Counted from the first letter of the stretch, positions 1 to 8,930 are shown. The stretch: 64,000 nt of DNA from Hyphomicrobiales bacterium (GCA_900473185.1 UCKU01000043.1:40962-104961), one strand, 5' to 3'. Notes: generated by a model not told the origin, from the sequence alone. Numbers and translations are program-made.

Positions 1-647
1 ATGTCCACCAGATGCAGGAACTGCTTGGGGAAGTTCCAGCGGTTCGACACCAGGATGAGCGAGGAGCCGCAAACATAGTTCAACGCGCCCTGATCATGCT
101 TGCCGTCGCAGGCTTCCGGGTTCGTGGCAAAGAGTTGCAGCGCTTCCGGCCCGATCCAGCCATCACGGTGGAATTTCAAAACGCCGGCGTTAAAATAACT
201 GCTGTCCTTGCCGTTTTGCAGCAAGCCATTGATAGATGTGTAATCGCGAGCCGCGAAGAACTTTCCGGGGGGCGCGAACGCATTTTCGAGATCGGCAAGG
301 CTGCTGACGATCTGCGTGTCGCCATCCAGATAGATGATCTGGGTATAATTGTCAGGCAGGATCTGGGCGAGTACGAGCTTGGCCATGGTGCTGACGCTGA
401 TACGGCCCATGAAATGCGAACCATCGAGCTTGCCGAGGGATTGGTGCAGTGCTTCCGTCGCATCCATCAGCTTGACACCGCTCAACGCCAGCAGGCTCTT
501 CAGCTCCTCAAAATTGTCCAGATGTTCCGACATAAGAACACAGACATCCGTCTCAGGATTTGCAAATTTTCGGGCCTGCAGCGCCGAGAGAATAGTCGGA
601 AAGGAATATTCGACATCCGTAACGTAGGCCACGCACTGATTACTCAT
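1..647 (-). CDS. Glycosyltransferase family 8 protein, 3' end cut by window edge
   Basis: I translated this by hand because the frame has no stop before the window edge. It starts at ATG 647-645 after GAAGGA and gives at least 215 residues. GT8 signs are the metal-binding DxD inside YLDGDTQI (about residue 98), YFNAGVL and the HDQGALN motif. GT8 enzymes are retaining transferases that move a hexose from a nucleotide sugar in the cytoplasm. Beside an exopolysaccharide operon it probably decorates or extends the repeat unit, which is an inference. The C-terminus is missing. A CRP-like sequence (TGTGA-N6-TCTCT, 697-712) lies about 50 bases upstream. Confidence 0.8.
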   Translation of the reverse strand, partial: MSNQCVAYVTDVEYSFPTILSALQARKFANPETDVCVLMSEHLDNFEELKSLLALSGVKLMDATEALHQSLGKLDGSHFMGRISVSTMAKLVLAQILPDNYTQIIYLDGDTQIVSSLADLENAFAPPGKFFAARDYTSINGLLQNGKDSSYFNAGVLKFHRDGWIGPEALQLFATNPEACDGKHDQGALNYVCGSSLILVSNRWNFPKQFLHLVD

Positions 648-930
648 TGTACAATCCTTCTCGTCGTTCTTCGTCGGCAAGTGTCTTTATTGAGTCTGTG
701 AAAAATTTCTCTTTGTCGAGTTGCTGCCCTGTACTTGTTACAAGCAGGTAATTTCTGATCCGATCGGGAGCCAATCGTGCCTCGTCGGCGTTTTGATCAC
801 GGCGGATTGTGAGAAAATTAACCATTGCTATCGCTCCACTACCAAAAGCCGGGTGTTGTGGATTAAGCCCTGTAATGTGAAGATCGGCACGGGGCGCATG
901 TGGGACGATAGAAAGGAATAAGGCATCGCA

Positions 931-1227
931 ATGCTGAACGGCACGATCATTGTGATACTGATTTCGCTTGCAGCCGGAGCGGCCATTCGCGCCTGGGCCT
1001 TCGCTATTTTCGCGATCGTTGTAGCCCTCGGTTTCGGCATCGTGGCTCATCAAAACGCGTCGCTGCTTGAAGCCGCGCTTTACGGTCTCGCTATCCTCGT
1101 GCTGATGCAGGTCTGCTATGTGACGGGCGTCTTCGTGGCCGGACTTTGGCGCCGCAGCCGCAAGCCGTCCAAGGAGAGTGCGATCGTCGACCCGGCGCCC
1201 GTACCGAGCAAGCAGCAGCAGGGCTGA
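931..1227 (+). CDS. Small SyrA/ExoX-like membrane protein, putative exopolysaccharide repressor
   Basis: This 98-residue protein has two hydrophobic segments (about residues 5-38 and 47-70) and a basic, polar tail beginning WRRSRKPSK. The second segment contains VLMQVCYVTGVFVAGL, which resembles the conserved part of the rhizobial SyrA/ExoX small inner-membrane proteins that lower succinoglycan output when over-expressed. The start ATG follows TAAGG at 7 bases. It converges on the polymerase gene with 29 bases between the stops. The repressor role is inferred from family likeness and position; it could be another small membrane protein. Confidence 0.6.
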   Translation: MLNGTIIVILISLAAGAAIRAWAFAIFAIVVALGFGIVAHQNASLLEAALYGLAILVLMQVCYVTGVFVAGLWRRSRKPSKESAIVDPAPVPSKQQQG

Positions 1228-1256
1228 CATCACCGACATGTCTTCTGCCCCGCACA

Positions 1257-2708
1257 TCATCGTGATGGAAATACCGGCGTACTCATCAGAGATGCCGGCG
1301 TCCTCTGCAGACGGGTCATGCGGTTCTGCTGCCCGTAGGGGGCGGTCAGGCACCCGCTTGCAAGCCCGGCCGTGATGCTGAAAAGCAGGCCTAGGTCGGT
1401 GCTGCTTCCGGAAATCGTCGCCGAGGCAATCTGCGCAACGGAGGCGAAAACGGCAGCCATCCCAATCGCCCGGTTTTCACGGCTCGCCAGTTTGCTGCGA
1501 GCAGCAGCCATCAGGAGGCTGTAGAGGAAGAGCACGAATAGAACCGTCCCGGTGAGGCCGACGTTCGACAGAAGTGCCGCGGCGAAGCTCGATGCGCGCA
1601 CGGTGCCGAGGCCTGCCCCGAAAGTGGCCGTCTCCACGAAAGAGACCAGTGCTAATGTGTTCCACGCGGTGCGCTCCTCGCCGGATTGCGATTCGAGCTT
1701 GTTGGCCAGGGTGACGTTCGCCAAATCTCCGACGGCGTTCCAGGCGCTCGGGATCAGGGCTACAGCCATGATCAGGCAGGGCACCATGAGCAGAGTGATC
1801 AAAAGGAAGGTCGCATAGGGACGTGTGGCCTGGCCGCTCAAAAGCCGCTTGAGGCTAAACAGGATCGCAACACCGATCATGAAGAGGCCGGCGACATAGG
1901 CAGTCGTCGAGGTGCAGAGGATCAGGGTCAGGCCGACCGATACCGTTGCAAAGCCGGTGAAGCGGCTCGGGAAGCGCTCAAGCCAGAGGATGAGGGTGAA
2001 GCTGAAAAACACCAGAGCCGCCGCACCATAGGCACTTGCCTCCGGGAAGGAACCGACGATGCGCTTGAAGCCGCCGATGACCTCGGCTGTGTGCATCGTA
2101 TAGTTGGCGTTGCGCATGAAATCGAGCAGGTCGGGCTGACCTATCGTAAACGTGGCAATATCGAGCAGGGCGAAACCCAGGCAGACGAGCGCCGTGACGA
2201 TGAGCTGGCGGGCGATGAAGCGCCCGTGCCCGAGCCGGGCAAAACCGCAGATGACGGCGAAGCAGATGAGGTCGCCGAGCAGGTAGACGGACTGCGTGAG
2301 ATTGGAAGAACCCGGCGCCAGCGGCGATGCCATGATCGACATTAAGCCGGAACTGCTGCGTGCGGATGAATAAACCAGTGTCGCACCGGCAAAAATGCGG
2401 GGCAGGAAGAAGGCCGATACGGCGGAGAACAGAACATAGGCCGCAAACCAGAAGCCGGGGCCGGGATAGGCCAGGCTCGTCAGGGCCGCCTGTTTCTGGC
2501 GCGGACGCAGCAGCACACCGATCGTGACGAAGAGCAGCAGCAGATGACTCGGCTGAATGCTGCTGCCGCCGAGTGCGGGAAGCTGGAAGGCTGCGGCTGC
2601 ACCGAGCAGTGTGGAGATGCATAGCGCCGTGATCGCAAAGCGGGATCCATAGTAGACGAGCGCCAGGCCGAGCAGGAAAACGAGGAAGCCGATCGGTTCA
2701 ATTGTCAC
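1257..2708 (-). CDS. exoQ: Exopolysaccharide polymerase (ExoQ/Wzy-like, O-antigen-ligase fold)
   Basis: A 483-residue, strongly hydrophobic protein with roughly ten to twelve membrane spans. The spans are broken by one long periplasmic loop (about residues 195-230) containing GSFPEASAYGA, typical of Wzy/ExoQ-type polymerases. Such proteins join lipid-linked repeat units on the periplasmic face. GTG 2708 is preceded by GGAGG at 7 bases. It is the last gene of the leftward exoY-exoP-GT2-exoF operon, which supports the role. The symbol follows the succinoglycan system; the repeat unit here is probably different. A 30-codon reading frame overlaps its start by four bases (see 2705-2797). Confidence 0.75.
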   Translation of the reverse strand: MTIEPIGFLVFLLGLALVYYGSRFAITALCISTLLGAAAAFQLPALGGSSIQPSHLLLLFVTIGVLLRPRQKQAALTSLAYPGPGFWFAAYVLFSAVSAFFLPRIFAGATLVYSSARSSSGLMSIMASPLAPGSSNLTQSVYLLGDLICFAVICGFARLGHGRFIARQLIVTALVCLGFALLDIATFTIGQPDLLDFMRNANYTMHTAEVIGGFKRIVGSFPEASAYGAAALVFFSFTLILWLERFPSRFTGFATVSVGLTLILCTSTTAYVAGLFMIGVAILFSLKRLLSGQATRPYATFLLITLLMVPCLIMAVALIPSAWNAVGDLANVTLANKLESQSGEERTAWNTLALVSFVETATFGAGLGTVRASSFAAALLSNVGLTGTVLFVLFLYSLLMAAARSKLASRENRAIGMAAVFASVAQIASATISGSSTDLGLLFSITAGLASGCLTAPYGQQNRMTRLQRTPASLMSTPVFPSR

Positions 2709-2797
2709 GCCGCCACCTCCGAACAGGGTCGAAGCTTCCCTGCCGTCACGCCACGCAGACCCTGCGTGCGGCGCAAAAAGACGGCAAATGCAGACAT
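2705..2797 (-). CDS. Possible 30-residue leader ORF coupled to the polymerase
   Basis: Between the exoF-like stop and the polymerase start, an ATG at 2797 follows GGAG at 8 bases. It opens a 30-codon frame whose TGA overlaps the polymerase GTG as GTGA. The predicted peptide is basic, with no recognised domain. The spacing suggests translational coupling, but a frame this short can arise by chance, so it is a candidate only. Confidence 0.25.
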   Translation of the reverse strand: MSAFAVFLRRTQGLRGVTAGKLRPCSEVAA

Positions 2798-2841
2798 GAA
2801 CTGAACTCCGACGCTAACAGGCATAATTCTACACTGGTCTC

Positions 2842-4203
2842 CTAGTTCGATCCCGTCTGCGATACCCAGTTCGGACGGGGCGCATCGCTTCGGGCTACAT
2901 TAGGGATGAGGGCGGCGGCCGGCTGCTGGGGCTGCGATGCTGAGGCATCGGTAGCTGCCTCGACGCCGATCTCGATGATGTCATGCGGCAACAGGGCGGT
3001 GTTTTCATCTGCCACGATATTGCTGTAGCTGCCGTCCTCGTTGCGGCGAACGATCTTGAAGTTCTTCTTCGTCGTGCCGAGGAGCGTCGATTCTGCACCC
3101 ATGCGGGCGAGTTCGGCGCTGTATCCGGCCTGATCGCCGAGGAGTTGCGCCACCTGCATATCGATGCCCGCCTTGTTGATGGCGAGGCTGAGCGTGTTCA
3201 GCTCCTGCTGGTTTTCGGCGTTCCGCTTGTTGATAATCGTTGCCTTTTCGCGCTGGCTCTCGTTCAGTCCCTGGCGGGACTTGGTTAGTGCGATCTCGAG
3301 GTCCAGCAGTTCGCTCTGGGTTTCAGCCAGGCCGCGGTCCACCGAATATTGGCGGGTATTGCTGGTCAGGCCCTTGCTGACGAGGCTGTTGACGTTGTTC
3401 AGCTCTTGCTGCGCAAGGTCGATCTGCCGCTTCTGGGAGACGATCTTTGCCTCCAGCGACTGGATTTCCTGCGTATAGAGGCGGCTCAGATCGTCTGCCG
3501 CCTCAATCTGGCTGTTGGACTCAACAGCCCGCAGGCGCATCAGGTTCAGTTCCTCCGCCTTGAGCTTGTCGATATCCGGCACGCCGGCGATCTCGGCAGG
3601 AATGTCGAAATCCGACTGACCGGCGATCTCGGCGCGCAGGCGGGCTGCACGCATCAAGAGATCGCGGCGATTCAAGAGGGCTGAGCGATAGTCACCGGCC
3701 GACTGGATGCGGTCTCGCTGATAGTAGCTGCTGTCGTCACGCGACCGCATGTAGCCGCCTGCAATGCTGACGGCTTTGATAACGGTCATATTGGCCTCGA
3801 AGGGATAGCGCCCCGGCCGCTCGATGCTGCCGTTGACGAAGATCGGCGCGTGCTGGTCGATTTCCACAGCGATGAAAGGCCTTCCGGGGAGGTCGGCCTT
3901 GTCGGCCAGTGCTTCTGAAATGGCATCCGACAGCTGCTCGGTCGTCTGGCCGGAGGCCCTGATTTGACCGGCGATCGGGATCGAAAGATTGCCCGCATCA
4001 TCGACGCTGTAGGTTCCATCGAGAGCTTCCCAGCTCGCATATTTGGAATCGGTGGAACGCCATTCGACGACCCGCAGCTTTATCTTGTCTTCGGGGACGA
4101 GCGTGTAGCTGTCGGCGTGGGCAGCACTCCATCCCAGAGCGCAGGCAAAGACGGCGGCAAGGCCAACGAATGGAAGACGATCAAGGAAAGACATGGGCCA
4201 CAT
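2842..4203 (-). CDS. exoF: ExoF-like polysaccharide export protein
   Basis: 453 residues with a signal peptide (cleavage near AHA-DSYTL, about residue 30). A polysaccharide-export domain (about residues 32-115) is followed by a SLBB-type segment around FVNGSIERPGRYPF. A long coiled-coil region (about 180-345) and a Pro/Ala-rich tail complete it. Wza/ExoF-type proteins form the periplasmic and outer-membrane part of the export channel. The long coiled coil matches the ExoF type. ATG 4203 lies 11 bases after GGAGG; an in-frame ATG three codons on is possible. It sits between the GT2 and polymerase genes in one operon. Confidence 0.82.
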   Translation of the reverse strand: MWPMSFLDRLPFVGLAAVFACALGWSAAHADSYTLVPEDKIKLRVVEWRSTDSKYASWEALDGTYSVDDAGNLSIPIAGQIRASGQTTEQLSDAISEALADKADLPGRPFIAVEIDQHAPIFVNGSIERPGRYPFEANMTVIKAVSIAGGYMRSRDDSSYYQRDRIQSAGDYRSALLNRRDLLMRAARLRAEIAGQSDFDIPAEIAGVPDIDKLKAEELNLMRLRAVESNSQIEAADDLSRLYTQEIQSLEAKIVSQKRQIDLAQQELNNVNSLVSKGLTSNTRQYSVDRGLAETQSELLDLEIALTKSRQGLNESQREKATIINKRNAENQQELNTLSLAINKAGIDMQVAQLLGDQAGYSAELARMGAESTLLGTTKKNFKIVRRNEDGSYSNIVADENTALLPHDIIEIGVEAATDASASQPQQPAAALIPNVARSDAPRPNWVSQTGSN

Positions 4204-4211
4204 GGCGTCTG

Positions 4212-5162
4212 TTACCTCCGTTTTGCCGCGATGGATGGCGAAGGCATCTCGCGATTTGAGGACTGGCTGAGTTCGAGGATGCGCTTGGGAGATGCACGTC
4301 CCATCAGCAGATCGGACAAAGCCAGGAAATTGCCGTTCAGCCGGCCAAGACGGTCGACTGCGCGATCATTGAGCAGGGTGCCCCGGGCGTTCGCCAGGAT
4401 ATTGCGGCCGATCTGCGCCAGCGCACGGGTCAAGGACATGGTGCCCTTGCGCATCAGATGCACGGGATTTGCGACTTGCGAATAGCCGAGCCTTTTGCCG
4501 GGCTGGCGTCCGGACTTGACGCCGAGATGGACGCCGCAGGCGCCCGAAATATGCACGGATCGTCCGTAGCGGGCGATGGACCGGCTGAAATCGACATCTT
4601 CGAGCCAGCCGTAGAGCGGCAAGTCCTCGTCGAAGGCGAGTCCGTGGCCGACAATTGGCGCCAGCCGAACCGCCATATTGCATCCATAGGCGTTATAGAT
4701 TTCGGTCACCTGCTCACCTCTTTCGCCTGCGGTCTTGATGACATGCAGGGCTTCAGACTGGGTCAGCCCCTTGCCGAGAATGCCATCGGCGAGGACGTCT
4801 CCGGTGGCGATGACCACATCCGGATTGTCGGCGAAGACGGCCGCCATGCGCGGAATAAAGCCGGGCGCGGGAATGAAGTCGTCGTCGAGGAAGATCAGCA
4901 CGTCCATGTCCGCGCTTGCGGCCTCAATGATCCGGTTGCGCTGGCAGGTCAGGCCGCGGGGGCCGACCATCAATTCCACGCCCTTTCGGTCGGCGAGCCC
5001 GGCAGCGTCATCCAGGTTGGGGACGCAGATGATGATGCGTTCCGGGTGAGGCTGGAGGCTGTCGATATAGGTTACCGTCTCCAGAAGCGTCGCCGGCCGG
5101 CCCGCCGAGGCAATGCCGACGGCGATCTTCAGCTTCGGCGCTTGTGGGGTCGGAGCCATCAT
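4212..5162 (-). CDS. Glycosyltransferase family 2 protein
   Basis: 316 residues with a GT-A fold. The N-terminal nucleotide-sugar region (IAVGIASAGRPATLLETV) is followed by the metal-binding LIFLDDDFIP (about residue 92) and an acceptor or catalytic region around GWLEDVDFSRSIARYG, matching the ED motif of inverting GT2 enzymes. It probably adds one sugar to the lipid-linked exopolysaccharide unit on the cytoplasmic face. Its ATG overlaps the ExoP-like stop as ATGA, so the two are translationally coupled. The sugar cannot be told from sequence. Confidence 0.8.
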   Translation of the reverse strand: MMAPTPQAPKLKIAVGIASAGRPATLLETVTYIDSLQPHPERIIICVPNLDDAAGLADRKGVELMVGPRGLTCQRNRIIEAASADMDVLIFLDDDFIPAPGFIPRMAAVFADNPDVVIATGDVLADGILGKGLTQSEALHVIKTAGERGEQVTEIYNAYGCNMAVRLAPIVGHGLAFDEDLPLYGWLEDVDFSRSIARYGRSVHISGACGVHLGVKSGRQPGKRLGYSQVANPVHLMRKGTMSLTRALAQIGRNILANARGTLLNDRAVDRLGRLNGNFLALSDLLMGRASPKRILELSQSSNREMPSPSIAAKRR

Positions 5163-6910
5163 GTCTGAACACTCGCTGGTGTGTTGTTGATGATCGCGCC
5201 GAGGATTTCTGCGCCGACATTGCGCATGCTGTCGATGACGCGAACGGTCTCGTCGATCGAAGTGCGGCCGTAAGAGGTTACGACGAGAACGCCGTCCAAT
5301 TCCGGAGCGATCGCATTGGCGTCCGGCGACGAGGTGAAGGCGGAGATATCGACGAATATGGCGTCGAATTCCTTCTTAAGGTCGGCGAAGTTGAGCTGGG
5401 TGCGGCGCGAGCTTAGGCGGACGGCGGGCGTCACCGCGCGAACCTTGCCAAGCGGCAGGAATTTCAGCGTCGGTGTCAGTGACAGGGTGGCGGTGCGGAT
5501 CGCCTCGATATTGTCGAGCACGTCGATCAGGCCGGCTGAACTGTTCGGCGCAATGGACTTGCTCAGGGAAGATTTTGTCGCCGCGGCATCGATCAGCAGG
5601 GTACGCGAACCTGATATTGCCGAGAGCACGGCAAGCTCGCAGGCGATGGTGGATGCTCCTCCGCCCGGGTTGACGGCCACGATGCCGATCACCACCCGCC
5701 GTCTGCGGCGGAAGCCGGTGACAGTCGCACCAAGCTCGGCCATTCCGGGGATCATCGGATAGGCGACGGTGCCGCTATCATTGGCAGTAGGCAGCGCCGC
5801 CGCGCGGCCAGCCCTCTTTGCGCGTCCAAGAGGTGTGACGAAAGACAGGCCAGCCGCCTGCGAGAGCTGGTTGGTGCGCATGATGCGCCGGTCGCTGACA
5901 TGGCGGATCATGGCCAGGCCAAGGCCGGAACCGGCGCCGACGATCAGCGCGAAGGCGAGGATCAGCGAATTGTTCGGCTGCGCCTTGGAGAGCGGTGAGG
6001 TGGCCCGCGAAACGATGGTGGCGTCGGAGACCGGATAGGAAATGCGCTGCTTGGCCTCGGTGTACTGCGTAAGGGTGTTTTCGAAGAGGGTACGGCGGGC
6101 GTCGGTCGCGCTCTGCAACTCAGCAAGCTTGAACTGGTCGCGTGGATTCGCCTTGAAGGTCGCAAGCGCACTCGCGGCATCGGCAAGCCCGCGCTGCTGC
6201 TCATTGACGAACTGTTCCAGCCATTCGCTGTACTGTTGGGCCGCAGCGGCCTTCATCTGGACATTCTTGCGGATGTATTGCTGGGCAACAGCATCGGCGA
6301 TCTCGACCGCCCTCTGCGGGTTGGATGCGGATGCGGATATTTCGAGGATTGTCGACTGGCCGATGCGGCGCATCGCGACAATATTGCGCAGCCGTGCGAT
6401 CGCCCGGTCGGTCCGCTGCGCTTCCTGGCTCGCCGCAGCGGGCTGGGCATTGCCCGAGGTCGCATCACCCTGTGCCGTCTCCGGCTGGGCGGTGCTGGCG
6501 GGGTTGCCCGTCAGCCAGTCCTTGACCTTGTCCTGCAGGGAAAGGGACTGATTGGAGAAGGCCGGATCGTTGGCGAGGTTCAGCGCGCTGGCGGCGCCGC
6601 CAAGCACGTCGCTGGACTTCGCTATTTCGAGCTGTGCATCGATGAAGGCGTCTTCGGCGAAGGCGCGTTGAGCGTCCGAGCCGTTCACCTGTGGGAAGAC
6701 CATAAGCTGGGTACTGGCCACATAGGTCGGCTTGGCGATGAGGAGATAGGCGGCGGCAAGTGCCAGGAAGACCAGGATGGTAGACACGATCCAGGGCCAA
6801 CGCATCCTGACGAAAAAGGACATGTCCCGCAGCGTCAGCGACGAACTGCCGCTGGCAGTGGCCGGCAAAGATATCGGGGAGACGCTGCTGAAGACGTGAT
6901 TTGAGTTCAT
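5159..6910 (-). CDS. exoP: ExoP/Wzc-like polysaccharide co-polymerase with degenerate tyrosine-kinase domain
   Basis: 583 residues from ATG 6910; a longer in-frame start at 6985 lacks support. It has an N-terminal Wzz domain with one membrane span near residue 45, a periplasmic coiled-coil stretch (about 95-290), a second span (NNSLILAFALIVGAGSG, about 315) and a cytoplasmic P-loop-like domain. The Walker A position reads NPGGGASTIA, lacking the Lys of GxGK(S/T). Walker A-prime reads LLIDAAATK, without DxD, and there is no C-terminal tyrosine cluster. ExoP-type proteins set chain length together with the polymerase. Here the kinase activity is probably lost. Confidence 0.8.
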   Translation of the reverse strand: MNSNHVFSSVSPISLPATASGSSSLTLRDMSFFVRMRWPWIVSTILVFLALAAAYLLIAKPTYVASTQLMVFPQVNGSDAQRAFAEDAFIDAQLEIAKSSDVLGGAASALNLANDPAFSNQSLSLQDKVKDWLTGNPASTAQPETAQGDATSGNAQPAAASQEAQRTDRAIARLRNIVAMRRIGQSTILEISASASNPQRAVEIADAVAQQYIRKNVQMKAAAAQQYSEWLEQFVNEQQRGLADAASALATFKANPRDQFKLAELQSATDARRTLFENTLTQYTEAKQRISYPVSDATIVSRATSPLSKAQPNNSLILAFALIVGAGSGLGLAMIRHVSDRRIMRTNQLSQAAGLSFVTPLGRAKRAGRAAALPTANDSGTVAYPMIPGMAELGATVTGFRRRRRVVIGIVAVNPGGGASTIACELAVLSAISGSRTLLIDAAATKSSLSKSIAPNSSAGLIDVLDNIEAIRTATLSLTPTLKFLPLGKVRAVTPAVRLSSRRTQLNFADLKKEFDAIFVDISAFTSSPDANAIAPELDGVLVVTSYGRTSIDETVRVIDSMRNVGAEILGAIINNTPASVQT

Positions 6911-6999
6911 AGTGTCCTGATCCAAAGGGCGAGAGTGTCTTCTTCGTTGATATTCAGCAGGTGCGCATGGCCCCGGTCGGGCCATGCGTCGTTCTTGGA

Positions 7000-7713
7000 T
7001 TAGTAGCAGCCGCGCTGCGAAAACAGGGCCGGAACGGTCTTTGCGATAATGATGAAATCGCGCACGAGCGACCAGTCGCGGACATATTGGACGTCAAGCG
7101 CGACGCGATATTCGTAGCTGACATCGTTGCGGCCGCTGGTCTGCCATTGTCCGGTCAGGCCTGGTCTTGCGGCCATATAGCTCGTGACATGCTCGCCGTA
7201 GCGCGCAAGTTCTTCAGCCGTCACCGGCCGCGGGCCTACAACGCTCATTTCGCCGCGCAAGATATTGATGAGCTGCGGGAGCTCATCGATGCTGGACTTC
7301 CTCAGGATCTCACCGACAGTGGTGATGCGCGGATCGTTCTTCAGTTTCCGCGTCGTTTCCCACTCGGCCCGCGCTGAGGGATTGGCGCGCAGCAACTCGG
7401 CGAGCTGCGCGGCGGCATCGGTTTTCATGGTGCGGAACTTGAGACAGCCGAAGGCGGCGCCCCCATATCCAATACGTGTATGCGAATAGAAGACCGGCCC
7501 GGGATCGCTCAACTTTACGATGAGTGCTGCGATCAGCATGAGAGGTGACAGCAGAACCAGAGCGGTGGTTGCCACGACGATATCAACCGCGCGCTTGGAT
7601 GCCCTTCCGACCACATGAGGCCGTGATACTAGGCGATGATCGTTATGCGGCCCGGACTGGTCAACGTTCGGCCAGGATTCACGAACTTCAATACTCTGTG
7701 TTTCCCAAGTCAT
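7000..7713 (-). CDS. exoY: ExoY-like undecaprenyl-phosphate sugar-1-phosphate transferase
   Basis: 237 residues. One N-terminal membrane segment (about residues 45-70) leads into the bacterial sugar-transferase domain, with CLKFRTM, DELPQLINILRGEMSVVGPRP and RPGLTGQWQTSGR. These are the hallmark motifs of ExoY/WbaP-type enzymes, which attach the first sugar phosphate to undecaprenyl phosphate. I chose ATG 7713 because GGAG lies 7 bases upstream; the frame stays open to 7767. It is the first gene of the leftward exo operon, and a CRP-type palindrome sits about 70 bases upstream. Confidence 0.88.
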   Translation of the reverse strand: MTWETQSIEVRESWPNVDQSGPHNDHRLVSRPHVVGRASKRAVDIVVATTALVLLSPLMLIAALIVKLSDPGPVFYSHTRIGYGGAAFGCLKFRTMKTDAAAQLAELLRANPSARAEWETTRKLKNDPRITTVGEILRKSSIDELPQLINILRGEMSVVGPRPVTAEELARYGEHVTSYMAARPGLTGQWQTSGRNDVSYEYRVALDVQYVRDWSLVRDFIIIAKTVPALFSQRGCY

Positions 7714-7777
7714 CGACCGACTCCAAAAGTTTCCGGTTAGAACCTTATGAAGTTTGGTGCAGCGCAATGTGCTTGTC

Positions 7778-7793
7778 TGTGACCGCGGTCATA
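7778..7793. promoter_or_regulatory. CRP-type operator in the exoY promoter
   Basis: TGTGA-CCGCGG-TCATA matches the CRP consensus arms TGTGA-N6-TCACA at 9 of 10 positions and contains the perfect 12-base palindrome at 7780-7791. It lies 65-80 bases upstream of the exoY start, in the region shared with the Crp/Fnr-family gene at 8185. Binding by that protein is inferred. Confidence 0.5.
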
Positions 7794-8184
7794 ATGATTA
7801 GCAAATTCTTTATGCTAATACTGTAATGCTACGGAGTTCGCTACGAATTCGGCGGCAGGGGATTTCTACATCCTAATTTTATTCGAAAATTTAACTTACA
7901 TGTCGTTTGAGGCGCACGGCTTGAATAGATGAAGCCGGGCGTTGTAGCTATTTTTTAAACAATTTTGATAGGATCGCCCCAAAAATAGGCAGTTTGGCTT
8001 AATACCTCTCCTGAATTCGACGGATACTAGAAAAAATATAATCTATATAACTGGTGGTATTGTCACTATTATTTGAGATGCTCTTGTCATCTTCGATTGT
8101 TATTTGACTCTCAAGTTAGGACAATATAAATGATGCAGTGCAGCATCAGCTACGACCAATCTGTTTTGTTGGGGAGTTATGCGC
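7794..8184. other. AT-rich divergent intergenic region, exoY / crp-like gene
   Basis: About 390 bases, markedly more AT-rich than the flanking genes, with no convincing reading frame. It must hold the promoters of the two divergent exo units. A dyad TGATGC-N6-GCATCA lies at 8131-8148, ending 36 bases before the Crp-like start. Apart from that and the site at 7778-7793, I recognise no element. Confidence 0.5.
8131..8148. promoter_or_regulatory. Dyad TGATGC-N6-GCATCA upstream of crp-like gene
   Basis: Perfect 6-base arms separated by 6 bases, the geometry of Crp/Fnr-family sites, just upstream of the Crp/Fnr-type gene. It could be an autoregulatory operator; the arms differ from classic CRP and FNR half-sites. 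Confidence 0.35.
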
Positions 8185-8922
8185 ATGGACGGAGCTACAC
8201 AAACGAGAGACTATAGGGTCGCTGTGGGCAATGCGGCTATTAGCGTTGTTCCGGATACATCTTTGAACAATCGCATCTCAAGTGACGACGACTTCCCGTT
8301 CTGCCGCGCGACTGTACGCAACTTTCGTCGCGGCGAACTTATTGCAGGCGCTGGAGTCTTTGTAGATATGTTTGCTCGCGTGCAGCGCGGGCTAGTCAGC
8401 GCCAGTACGATGCTGCCTGATGGCAGGGAGTTTATTGTCGAGATCATTCCGAGGGGAGGTTTGATCGGCGAGCTTGAAGTATTACGTAAGCAAATACTGA
8501 ATCTGGAGTATAGAGCCAGTTCGGATTGCGAGCTATACTTCTTCGAAGGCCGGCTGTTGCGGGAAAGGTACGCAACCGATCCGCAGTTCCAGGAGAAGGT
8601 CTTTTCGAGAACGCTTGCGCGTGTTTCCGAGCTGGAGCGCCGCATCATTTCGAACGCCGGATCCAGCCTTCAGTCGCGGCTGGCGGCAATGCTTCTGCGG
8701 CTATCTTCGGTCTATGGAAAGGATACGCCGGCGAACCGGGACGTGCTGATAATTTCCCAGAACGATCTGGCGGCGACGCTTCCGGCTTCTCGTGAAAAAG
8801 TCAACCAGTGCTTGCGTCGCCTGCGTGAATGCAAGGTGATCGACGGAGCCCAGGGCAGGATCCGTATCCTCAACCGCAAGGCGCTGGAAGCCTATGCCGA
8901 CGGTGCGGCGTCGGCAAAATAA
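8185..8922 (+). CDS. Crp/Fnr-family transcriptional regulator
   Basis: 245 residues from ATG 8185, chosen over the in-frame ATG at 8179 because GGGGAG lies 8 bases before it. An N-terminal cyclic-nucleotide-binding-like beta-barrel (about 30-130) includes PRGGLIGELEVL. It leads to a dimerisation helix (about 135-160) and a C-terminal winged helix-turn-helix, ISQNDLAATLPASREKVNQC. The recognition helix keeps the SRE of CRP, while the Arg two turns on is Gln. No Fnr-type cysteine cluster is seen. Its place between two halves of an exo locus suggests it controls polysaccharide synthesis. Confidence 0.85.
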   Translation: MDGATQTRDYRVAVGNAAISVVPDTSLNNRISSDDDFPFCRATVRNFRRGELIAGAGVFVDMFARVQRGLVSASTMLPDGREFIVEIIPRGGLIGELEVLRKQILNLEYRASSDCELYFFEGRLLRERYATDPQFQEKVFSRTLARVSELERRIISNAGSSLQSRLAAMLLRLSSVYGKDTPANRDVLIISQNDLAATLPASREKVNQCLRRLRECKVIDGAQGRIRILNRKALEAYADGAASAK

Positions 8923-8930
8923 TGCACTTC

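Noticed and set aside
721..921. 66-codon plus-strand frame in the GT8/SyrA intergenic region
   Set aside because: No ribosome site, unusual composition, and it lies in what should be a divergent promoter region (648-930).
640..1353. Minus-strand frame across the GT8 promoter and the SyrA-like gene
   Set aside because: It overlaps the supported small membrane protein in antisense, reads across a promoter region and resembles no family.
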